This document shows positions 39,397 through 47,953 of a stretch of 64,000 bases of DNA, in pieces. The first letter of the stretch is position 1; each line of letters opens with the position of its first letter. The translations under genes were made by a program, and so were the position numbers. The notes below the pieces were generated by a model. That model did not search any database, was not told where the DNA came from, and worked only from the letters and a program-made list of their open reading frames with translations. Source of the stretch: Nyssa sinensis (Eukaryota; Streptophyta; Magnoliopsida; Cornales; Nyssaceae); the NCBI GenBank assembly GCA_008638375.1, contig VIRR01000518.1, positions 186,001-250,000 of the forward strand. The letters are read 5' to 3'.

Positions 39397-39414
39397 GTTA
39401 CTCCCCCCCCAAGT
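39397..39414 (-). other. Polypurine tract of I
   Basis: Minus strand reads ACTTGGGGGGGGAGTAAC directly before the 3' LTR, the plus-strand priming site for reverse transcription. Confidence 0.8.
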
Positions 39415-39629
39415 CCTAGTTTGATGTAAGTAACTAGGGCTAAGAGAGTTATGTGTCTCGCTTTTTCGCCTTCCAAGACAATCGTTGGGGCGCCATTTAT
39501 TGCGTAGTCGGCGATTAAGTCTTTTCAAGGTCACAATTATACTGGGCGGACAGTTGGTTTTCTCGAGAGCATCATTGTTCTGAACCGTCATGGCGTTTGG
39601 GCTTGGTGGGTCCCTTCTGATACCGTGTT

Positions 39630-39637
39630 TATAAATA
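39630..39637 (+). promoter_or_regulatory. TATA box of the antisense gene
   Basis: TATAAATA, 170 bases upstream of the ATG at 39807 and inside the internal region of I, separate from the LTR promoter on the other strand. Function is inferred from position. Confidence 0.55.
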
Positions 39638-39806
39638 CGGGATGAGATTTTTGAAATGACCTTTCCCTCGACATTTTACTGTGCTAGAAGATTTCATCCG
39701 CCATTGTTGGTTCGTGCGATCTTGAAGAATACAGATCCCCTAAGTGAAAACAGGTTCGACTGATTTTTCCCCCTCTCTTGCTTCTTTCTTCTTGAGTTTG
39801 AGAATA

Positions 39807-41712
39807 ATGTCTGTTCCTTCGGAATCTCGAATTGTGAATGAGGGAGTAGGAGACCATTCTGAGACGGCTGGTCCGTCTGTTGTAGGAGATGTAGGTAACC
39901 CTGCTCTTGAAATTATTGAGGAGAGGCCTGTTGATCCTCCCCCTAGTCCAGGGGTTAGAATAGTCGATGCTTTCGAAGAGCCCCGAGACAGGGCCGGGGA
40001 GACCTCTGGTAGGTCTTCTCATAGAGAAGAGGGTGAGAGTGCCGTCACTCAAAGCCTCTTGGATGAATGGAGGGTGAAATTTGAATTTCCCCCAAATGTG
40101 ACTTGCAGAGTTCCAGGACCCATGGACCGTCCCCAAGATGTTAAAGCCGGGGAGATTTGCGTTTTCCTTGCCTGGTTTGAAATGGGCTTAAGGCTTCCAT
40201 TGCCGGATTTAGTCAGGCAATTCTTTTGCTGGTTCAAGCTCTGCCCTGCCGACCTGAATCTCAATAGCTGGCGGCATCTTCTAGGATTTATGGTGCTGGG
40301 GCATCTGAACAAAGTGGAGGTGTCTCTGGACTTGATCCGTAGCAATATGGATCTGAAGTTCAAGCAGGCAGAAGGCCTTTATTATATGTCCTTCGAGAAG
40401 GGGTTCCGACCCCTGTCTTCCGTTCCTACTTCCAACAAGACGTGGAAGAAGTGGTACTTCTTCGTTGGAGGAGGATGGGAGCATACGGACTTCCAGGCCG
40501 GAGAGATCTCGTCGTTTCCTTGTGTTACGGGCCATAGGGGTGAGACTTATTCTCTTGGGTTTGCTTTAGCTTTGCTTATATCCTCAGAACTGACAAATTT
40601 GGTATTTTTCATTTCCTTTGTGCAGTCAAGAGTGCTCGGAAGAGGCCCAAGTTTACTAAGGCTCTGCAGGATCAGTACCGGGTTTTGCTTTCAACTTCTA
40701 ACCGGGCTCATACTGTTATCGTCACTCTGGACCAAGTGATGGCCACCCGTAGCGCAGAGTTGAAGAGGAGGCTAGCCTCGAGGTGGGAAGTGCCGAAGCC
40801 TCAAGTGGTGGGGGAGTCTTCCTCCCCAGCTGAGCCTGATGCTCCTTTAGAAGTGAAGAGAAGGAGATTGATCTCTGGTTCCCCTGAGCCTTCCCCTGCC
40901 GAGGCTGAGGAAGCCGAGCCTGCCATTCCTGTATCGGCTGTTCCTCCTGGTCCGAGCAAGAGGTCTAGGAAGGGGAAAGCTCCTGCCGCTCCTTCTGAGC
41001 CATTTGTTGAGCCGGATTATCAAATTGCCAAGAAGGCGTTTGATCGAATATGGGCTCAGGGCCCACATCGGTACAGAGGGGATGATCCCTCCAAACTGAT
41101 GACTGAGATGATGACTCTCCAGATGAAGGTAACTTCTGAAGCCTTTCCTTGGCCTTTTGGTTGCTCATTTGTTTCGCTCTAATTTATCTGTCTTGCTTTA
41201 TACAGAGCATGCATAGTTTAGCTGCTCTGATGGTGACCCCCATGGGCCTTGAGGAGGCCGAGAAGCTGAGGACGGAGGTGGACGAGATGAGACTGGAGCT
41301 CGGAATAGCCCGTTCCAAGATTCAGTCTGCTGAAGAGAGTCTGGAGAGAGCTACCACCAGCCTTAAGGTGGCAGAGTCTGAGAGGGATATATTTGCTCGG
41401 ACGGTTGAGAGGCTTGAGGCGGAGTTGGTTGGTCTCCGTAGTTCCATTGATCAGAGGGTTCAGGAGGCAGTTGGTCAAGCCAAAGCTGAGGCTGAGATGG
41501 AATTAAAAGAGGAAGTTGATCAGATGGGTGATGACCTGATCCTGCTCGGTTTTGAGAATTTCCGAACTAGATTCCAACTTCAGTTCCCGGACTTTGATGT
41601 GTCATCAATCGTTCCTCCTGAACCCACCTCATCTCGTCCTGATCCGGATAAGACTGCTGGGGCTCGTGCCCTTAATTTGGAAGAGGATGCAGGCCCCTCT
41701 GGGAAATCCTGA
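39807..41712 (+). CDS. Antisense three-exon gene of element I ('putative gypsy type transposon' family, PF04195-like)
   Basis: Exons 39807-40539, 40626-41128 and 41206-41712 give a 580-residue protein on the strand opposite gag-pol. Both introns (86 and 77 bp) are GT-AG, and joining them keeps the frame (phase 1, then phase 0). Exon 1 begins with an acidic leader followed by a globular domain (GEICVFLAWFEMGLRLPL, LNLNSWRHLLGF, WKKWYFFVGG) that I recognise as the plant family called transposase 28/putative gypsy-type transposon. Exon 2 encodes basic, nuclear-localisation-like motifs (KRRRL, KRSRKGK) in a Pro/Glu-rich linker. Exon 3 is a long coiled coil (about residues 427-525). Similar antisense genes are known in Tat-lineage elements such as Grande; the role is unknown. 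The earlier GTG in frame (39744) is not needed. Confidence 0.8.
40540..40625 (+). other. Intron 1 of the antisense gene
   Basis: Starts GTGAGAC and ends TTTCCTTTGTGCAG, T-rich with a good acceptor tract. Removal joins a one-base codon start to the next exon without shifting frame. Confidence 0.75.
41129..41205 (+). other. Intron 2 of the antisense gene
   Basis: Starts GTAACTTCTG and ends TGCTTTATACAG. It lies between codons. Unspliced reading meets a stop at about 41180. Confidence 0.75.
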
Positions 41713-41734
41713 GGCTTTTTATAGGCTTTTGACC

Positions 41735-41737
<3 letters not shown>

Positions 41738-41773
<36 letters not shown>
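41738..41773. repeat. T36 homopolymer
   Basis: Thirty-six T's, 26 bases after the antisense gene's stop codon (A36 on the element's coding strand). Length may be uncertain in the assembly. Confidence 0.9.
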
Positions 41774-41774
<1 letters not shown>

Positions 41775-43123
41775 ATGTAGTGAATACACTTTCCCTTCTG
41801 ATCAATAAGATTGACTTTTCTTCAGATTCTGCTTGTATTTTTCCTTCTTGTGAATTTTGTTGCAAGTGTGGCTGCTCTGAACCCTTTGCATGCTAGATCA
41901 AATAGTTGCTTTCTTAATCTTCAATACTTGTCATGGAATAGTGAATATAGATCTGCCTTATTAAAATAAGACGAGAAAGTAGATATAGCCAGATAGATAG
42001 AGCCTGACAGAGCGGGAGTGGGGCCCTGTAGAGTTCTGAGATAGACTGCTCTGAATCAAGAGTCGGTGAGGTTAACCGAGCAGCTTGTGCTCGTTATTAT
42101 GATGCTCGGTATGCTGAGTACTCGGGATTGGGATATATCCGATCTGCTTGGTCTTTGTTGCGTGTCTTGACCTGTTTATGAAATAGTTAAGACTAGTAGG
42201 TCTGAATGGGGGTCTATTTACTTTAGACTTTGTTCCCCTCTTTATTGATTTGGGAGCTTAAGTACTGGACTGCGGTCTATGTCTTGAGAATTCTGTACTC
42301 TGTCTCTTGGTGTGTTGAAGAGGCTTATTTAATGCACCGCTTAGTCATTCGACCGTCGTTTGGGTTTTCAAGGCCACTCTCTTTTTCACCGTTACGACGG
42401 TTCAGTTGGGTGGCTTTTGGACTCCAAGGGTCTATATATATGGAAACGGGGCATACGGTTGTGCTCAACCCTTTTGCTCCCCGATTTGTTCGTGATAGAA
42501 ACCTCATATGCTGCCGGAATTTCTCCCATTCGTCCGGAGATGATGGAAGATTCCTTGCCTGAGTTAGGAATAATGAGCCTGTGGCCGAGAGTTAACCTCC
42601 CCCTTTTTTCAGTCTCCAAGGAAGGATTGAAGGAGGCCCAAGTCTTCTTGTTTCCTCTGGCATCCGGTCGAGATTTCTTCGATTGGTGGTGGCCCCTCCC
42701 TGATTCAACCGAGGCCTGGGGTGTTGGTGATGAAGACGAAGGTGAGTTGCCTTCCCTTCCTCACACTCTGTTAGAGACCCTTGCACTAAGTGGCTGGGGT
42801 GAAACAGACGGTGTGAAGAAGAAGATTGAAGGTAGACTACCTTCCCCCCCCCTGTGTCTTGGCAGAGACCCTTGCTTTACTCTTCTGAGGAGTCATGCCG
42901 ATTACAAGGGTGGAGAATGAATAGTCTCCTGAGGCTCAGAGCCCTCATCATCCGTTGGTCGTGGGACCAGTGATAGTGATGATGAAATGGCCTGGGCACT
43001 ACTTGATGCAGATTGGGGTTCAGGGTTCCTTCCTTTCAAATGGAGCCGATGAAGGCGGTTTTGAAGGTTTTGGATCTTGTGCCCCTTTATCATCCCAGGA
43101 GAAGAGCCATTATGTTGCCAAGC
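41774..43123. other. Element I spacer with unassigned frames
   Basis: Internal sequence between the antisense gene and the repeat arrays. An open frame on the plus strand (42360-42920, 186 codons) is tryptophan- and leucine-rich and matches no family I know. Part of it (about 42738-42873) is an imperfect duplication: two segments beginning GAAGGTGAG/GAAGGTAGA, each ending in GAGACCCTTGC. I do not claim a gene; a 3' part of the antisense transcript is equally possible. Confidence 0.4.
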
Positions 43124-43204
43124 GTAGCTTCTGTAATAGCTTCTATAATACCTTCTGTAATAGCTTTTGTAATAGCTTCTGTAATAGCTTCTGTAGTAGC
43201 TTCT
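43124..43204. repeat. 12-bp minisatellite
   Basis: About six and a half copies of TTCTGTAATAGC with few changes. Multiple of three, so both strands stay open across it. Confidence 0.9.
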
Positions 43205-43234
43205 TGGTACTGATGTAAATCTTTTTGAGTTATT

Positions 43235-43240
43235 AATAAA
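43235..43240 (+). terminator. Possible poly(A) signal for the antisense transcript
   Basis: AATAAA in a T-rich context 1.5 kb downstream of the antisense stop codon. Position only; weak evidence. Confidence 0.25.
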
Positions 43241-43534
43241 GTTGAATTTTTTCTTCTCTGAGCTGATACTTTCTGTGAATGTGCTCTTTTGAAACTTAAG
43301 CATCTTCTAATGTGTTGCCGATTGTTCTGAAAACAAATCAAAAACTTAGAAAAATGCCAGAATCGAAGTACTTCACCCTTGGTTGAAACCATGGTGCTGA
43401 TTTATTTGACAGATAAGTCAAATAATGTAAGTGTCAGATCCGAGGTATTCCGTTCTAGTAAACTTTAGTTGACAGGTGCTCGGAATTTCTGCCTTTGGAT
43501 AGACTGGATTACAGAACCCGCTAGTTGGGGATGG

Positions 43535-44575
43535 TCCAGGCTCTGAGGGCCTGTGCATTAATAGATGGACCAAGTCATAAGACTTGTGCATTAATAGATG
43601 GACCAGGCTCTGGAGGCCTGTGCATTAATAGATGGACCAGGCTCTGGGGGCCTGTGCATTAATAGATGGATCAAGTCATAAGACTTGTGCATTAATAGAT
43701 GGACCAGGCTCTGGAGGCCTGTGCATTAATAGATGGACCAGGCTCTGGAGGCCTGTGCATTAATAGATGGACCAAGTCATAAGACTTGTGCATTAATAGA
43801 TGGACCAAGTCATAAGACTTGTGCATTAATAGATGGACCAAGTCATAAGACTTGTGCATTAATAGATGGACCAGGCTCTGGAGGCCCGTGCATTAATAGA
43901 TGGACCAGGCTCTGGAGGCCCGTGCATTAATAGATGGACCAAGTCATAAGACTTGTGCATTAATAGATGGACCAGGCTCTGGAGGCCCGTGCATTAATAG
44001 ATGGACCAGGCTCTGGAGGCCCGTGCATTAATAGATGGACCAAGTCATAAGACTTGTGCATTAATAGATGGACCAGGCTCTGGAGGCCTGTGCATTAATA
44101 GATGGACCAGGCTCTGGAGGCCTGTGCATTAATAGATGGACCAGGCTCTGGAGGCCCGTGCATTAATAGATGGACCAGGCTCTGGAGGCCCGTGCATTAA
44201 TAGATGGACCAGGCTCTGGAGGCCCGTGCATTAATAGATGGACCAAGTCATAAGACTTGTGCATTAATAGATGGACCAGGCTCTGGAGGCCCGTGCATTA
44301 ATAGATGGACCAGGCTCTGGAGGCCCGTGCATTAATAGATGGACCAAGTCATAAGACTTGTGCATTAATAGATGGACCAGGCTCTGGAGGCCTGTGCATT
44401 AATAGATGGACCAAGTCATAAGACTTGTGCATTAATAGATGGACCAGGCTCTGGAGGCCTGTGCATTAATAGATGGACCAAGTCATAAGACTTGTGCATT
44501 AATAGATGGACCAGGCTCTGGAGGCCTGTGCATTAATAGATGGACCAAGTCATAAGACTTGTGCATTAATAGATG
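43535..44575. repeat. Two-unit minisatellite array, 31 units
   Basis: Every unit has the 20-base core GTGCATTAATAGATGGACCA, followed by either a 13-base segment (type A, AGTCATAAGACTT) or a 14-base segment (type B, GGCTCTGGAGGCCT or its CCC variant). Reading left to right the order is B, then ABB ABB A A ABB ABB ABBBBB ABB AB AB AB A (12 A, 19 B). Each type forms its own hairpin: AAGTC-ATAA-GACTT in A, CAGGC-TCTGGAG-GCCTG in B. The array ends 33 bases beyond the integrase stop codon, in the 3' untranslated part of element I, where Tat-lineage elements are known to carry variable tandem repeats that can seed satellites. Confidence 0.95.
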
Positions 44576-44608
44576 AATAGTTTTAAGGAAGTAAAAAAAA
44601 AAAATTTT

Positions 44609-46459
44609 TTATTGATAATACTTCCGCAAGTGTTCTACGTTCCATGGCCTAGGAACAGGTTTCCCAGTTGTGTCTTCAAGCCAGTAAGTGGTAGGTCGAA
44701 CGACCTTTGTCACTTTGTAGGGGCCCTCCCAATTTGGTGACAATTTTCCCATGGTGGGATCCTTGGTGTTCTGAAAGACTCTTCTTAAGACGAAGTCTCC
44801 AACTTGAAAGCTGACTGTCTTGAGTCCTATCTTGGATTTATTGACCATTCTTTGTTGGTAGGCTTCCATCCTGATGCTGGCTTGATCCCTTCTCTCCTCG
44901 AGCAAATCCAAGTTCTCCATTAACTGCTGATCATTGGATTCTTGCTCAAAAGCCTCAGTCCTCAAAGTTGGCATACCGATTTCAACCGGAATTACTACTT
45001 CTGTCCCATAGGCTAATGAGAAGGGTGTTTCAGAGGTGGGAGTTCTTCTGGTTGTACGGTAGGCCCAAAGGACTCCTGGGAGCTCTTCTGCCCACTTCCC
45101 TTTGGCTTGTTCCAACCTTTTCTTTAACCCATCAAGGATTGTTCGGTTGGTGACCTCTGCCTGCCCATTTGCTTGTGGATGGCCTGGAGAGGCAAAGTGC
45201 TGCCTGATGTTGAGATTTTCGCAGAATGCCTTGAAGCCTTTACCAGTAAATTGTGTCCCATTGTCCGAGACAATTACACGTGGTATGCCAAACCTGCAGA
45301 CAATATTCTTCCAGGTGAAGCTTTCGACTTCCTTTTCTGTAATATGCGTTAAAGGTTCGGCTTCGGCCCATTTAGAGAAGTAGTCGATAGCCACCAGGAG
45401 GTACTTCCTGTTTGGAGGTGCTCGTGGTAACGGGCCCACAATGTCCATTCCCCATTGAGCAAAGGGCCAGGGGCTAGGAATCGGGATGAGCTCGTGCTGA
45501 GGCTGGTGTTGGTACGAGGCGAATCTCTGACATTTGTCACACTTCCGAACATATTCTTTAGCCTGTTTCAGCATGCCGGGCCAGTAGTAGCCCTGTGATA
45601 GAGCTCGGTGGGCTATAGTTCTGCCCCCATTGTGATTCCCGCAAATTCCCTCGTGAATTTCAGCCAAAACATATTGTGACTCGTCTGGAGCCAAACATTT
45701 TAACAGAGGTTGAGAATATGACCTCCTGTAAAGTTTGTTGTTCAAGATCAGGTACCGAGCCGCTCTGATTCGGATTCTCCTGGCTTTGTTTTTATCCTCT
45801 GGGAGGAGCCCGGATCTTAGATACTGGAGGATTGGGGTCATCCAGCTCTGGGACTGTTCATCAACTTGAGCAACTGATACTCCCTCAATGCTGGATCCTG
45901 GCTGAAAAGAGATTTTAACGGTGGAGTCTGTTTCAGACTTGAGGCGGGAAGCCATGTTAGCCAGAGCATCTGCTCTGCAGTTCTGACTTCTCTCAATCTT
46001 CTGGATAGTGAAAGTCTGGAAAGAATGCTTTAAATGGTTCACCAGTTCGGAGTACCGAAGCATCCTGTCATCCTTAATGGCAAACTCTCCCAAAACTTGG
46101 CTCACTACCAGTTGGGAGTCAGAGAAGACATCGAGGTTCTGAGCCTCGCATTCCAGGGCAAGCTTCATCCCTAAGATTAGGGCCTCATATTCAGCTTCAT
46201 TATTAGAAGCTTTAAATCCCAGGCTGACTGCTTTTTCCGACGTAAGTCCATCAGGGGACTGCAACACCAGTCCTACCCCTGATCCTTGATCGGTTGACGA
46301 TCCATCAATATACAGCAGCCAGGTTCCTGTAGTTTCGGCGATTTGTGCTTCGTTCTGCAGTGCCGGGGTGAACTCGGCTACAAAGTCGGCTAAGGCCTGC
46401 CCTTTGATGGAGTTTCGGGGTACATATGCTATGTCAACTCCCCTAGCTCCACAGACCAC
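44609..46459 (-). CDS. pol: Element I second (archaeal-type) RNase H and integrase
   Basis: C-terminal half of Pol. Residues 45-175 form an RNase H with acidic residues at D52 (YIDGS), E88/E90 (NNEAEYEA), D114 (FSDSQ) and D164 (ADALA); this extra domain typifies the Tat lineage and comes after a degenerate first RNase H. Integrase follows: zinc-binding H269, H276, C307, C310, then the catalytic D339 (GMDIVG), D399 (VSDNGTQF) and E435 (GQAEVTNR). No chromodomain is seen. The frame is offset by one base from the RT frame; the overlap at about 46430-46459 marks a one-base loss, so the ATG at 46459 is not a natural start. Otherwise all key residues are kept. Confidence 0.9.
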   Translation of the reverse strand: MVCGARGVDIAYVPRNSIKGQALADFVAEFTPALQNEAQIAETTGTWLLYIDGSSTDQGSGVGLVLQSPDGLTSEKAVSLGFKASNNEAEYEALILGMKLALECEAQNLDVFSDSQLVVSQVLGEFAIKDDRMLRYSELVNHLKHSFQTFTIQKIERSQNCRADALANMASRLKSETDSTVKISFQPGSSIEGVSVAQVDEQSQSWMTPILQYLRSGLLPEDKNKARRIRIRAARYLILNNKLYRRSYSQPLLKCLAPDESQYVLAEIHEGICGNHNGGRTIAHRALSQGYYWPGMLKQAKEYVRKCDKCQRFASYQHQPQHELIPIPSPWPFAQWGMDIVGPLPRAPPNRKYLLVAIDYFSKWAEAEPLTHITEKEVESFTWKNIVCRFGIPRVIVSDNGTQFTGKGFKAFCENLNIRQHFASPGHPQANGQAEVTNRTILDGLKKRLEQAKGKWAEELPGVLWAYRTTRRTPTSETPFSLAYGTEVVIPVEIGMPTLRTEAFEQESNDQQLMENLDLLEERRDQASIRMEAYQQRMVNKSKIGLKTVSFQVGDFVLRRVFQNTKDPTMGKLSPNWEGPYKVTKVVRPTTYWLEDTTGKPVPRPWNVEHLRKYYQ

Positions 46460-47950
46460 TTGACCAATCTTCCCGATACCTCGGGTTTCCTCAGTATTGA
46501 CTTTAGAGGATAAGCAGTTGGAATCTCAATTGGGTGGGCCTGGAAGTAAGGTCGAAGCTTTCGGGCTGATACGACCAAGGCATAGGCCAGCTTCTCTACT
46601 TCTGGGTATCTTTTTTCCGTGTCGAGTAGTGCCCTACTGACGTAGAATATAGGCCTCTGTACTCCTTTGTCCTGTCTGATTAGTGCGGAACTGACCGCGT
46701 TCTCAGAGACTGCTAGGTACAGGAGCAGCTTTTCTCCTTGTACAGGTTTTGACAGGAGCTCTGGAGAGGCTAAGTACTCCTTTAGTTCTTGGAAGGAATG
46801 CTCGCATTCTTCTGTCCATTGCAAAGCCTTGCCGCCCTTTAGAGCTTTGAAGAAAGGTAGGCAGCGATCGGTGGACTTGGATATAAATCTGCTCAATGCG
46901 GCGACTCTGCCGTTCAGTGCCTGAATCTCCTTTTTGGTCTTTGGCGACTTCAGTCCAATCAGGGCTTGGATCTGAGTGGGATCTGCTTCGATACCTCTTT
47001 GAGAGACGATGTACCCCAAGAATTTTCCCTTCGTAACTCCGAAGATACATTTCGAGGGGTTGAGCTTCATATTATGCTGTCTGAGGATATCAAAGGTCTG
47101 GGCTAAATGCTGGAGGTGGCTGTCTTTCTGGAGGCTCTTTACCAGCATGTCGTCGATGTATACCTCCATGGTGCTGCCAAGCAGTGGGCTGAACATCTTG
47201 TTCACCAACCGTTGGTAAGTGGCTCCAGCATTCTTTAAACCGAAAGGCATCACTCTGTAGCAATAGAGTCCTCTTTCGGTTATGAAGGCGGTCTTTTCCT
47301 GATCTGGAGGGTACATCTGGATCTGGTTGTATCCAGAGTAGGCGTCCATGAAACTCATAAGCTCATGCCCTGCAGTGGCGTCAACCAGTTGATCTATTCT
47401 TGGTAGTGGGAAGCTGTCCTTGGGACATGCCTTGTTAAGGTCTGTATAGTCAACACAGACTCTCCACTTGCCGTTCTTCTTCTTGACGAGCACAGTGTTG
47501 GCTAACCACTCGGGATAAAAAACTTCCCGTATCATTCTGGCGTCCAGCAACCTCTAGACTTCTTCGTTTATAACCCGATGCCGTTCGGGAGCGATCGGTC
47601 TTCTCTTCTGTCTGACCGGGGGGGTGGTCTGGATCTACCATTAGTTTGTGAGTTATCAGATTAGGATCTATTCCCTCCATGTCCCTAGTCTCCCAAGCAA
47701 AGATAGAGAGGTTGTTCTTCAGAAACCTGACTATCTTTTCCCGCTCGGCGGGCGTAAGGTCTGGACCGATGTACAAATAACGCCCCTCTGCTCCTGAACT
47801 GACCAGTATCTTGATGGGCTCGCCAACAGGCTTGGCTTGACTATCACGCCCCCTTGGGCTCAGGGGCTCTTCAACGCCGGATGGGCAATCTTCCACCTCG
47901 GGAGTGTGAGTGAAAACCGGATCTGCACGGTCCCGAGTGTACTGTAATTG
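46429..47950 (-). pseudogene. pol: Element I reverse transcriptase and first RNase H, broken
   Basis: Begins in frame directly after the gag-protease UAG. RT shows the catalytic segments FMDAYSG and YIDD (residues 131-134 of the open part 46429-47550) and the MPFGLKNA motif, followed by a degraded first RNase H. Three breaks: a one-base length change in a run of seven G's (47618-47624; C's on the coding strand), an in-frame TAG at 47554-47556, and a one-base loss near 46436. The open parts are 47450-47896 and 46429-47550. The polymerase could not be made from this copy unless the run lengths are assembly errors. Confidence 0.85.
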
Positions 47951-47953
47951 CTA
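47945..47953 (-). promoter_or_regulatory. Gag-protease stop in tobamovirus-type readthrough context
   Basis: The coding strand reads TAG-CAA-TTA, a full match to the leaky-stop consensus UAG-CAR-YYA. The frame after it continues into Pol without shift. In plant viruses, and in the soybean element SIRE1 before its env-like gene, this context permits partial readthrough. Its use here is inferred. Confidence 0.65.

Noticed and set aside
39744..39806. Upstream GTG start for the antisense gene
   Set aside because: The ATG at 39807 is the first ATG after the TATA box; GTG is not a usual plant start.
41738..41773. Captured poly(A) tail of a non-LTR insertion
   Set aside because: No flanking duplication or adjoining LINE/SINE body is visible; a simple homopolymer expansion is enough.
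42902..43303. Tyr-Arg-Ser repeat protein on the minus strand
   Set aside because: It is the translation of the 12-bp minisatellite; any frame there stays open because the unit is a multiple of three.
43535..44575. CRISPR-like array (constant core with variable spacers)
   Set aside because: Only two spacer types occur, repeated many times, inside a plant retrotransposon with no cas genes. It is a minisatellite.
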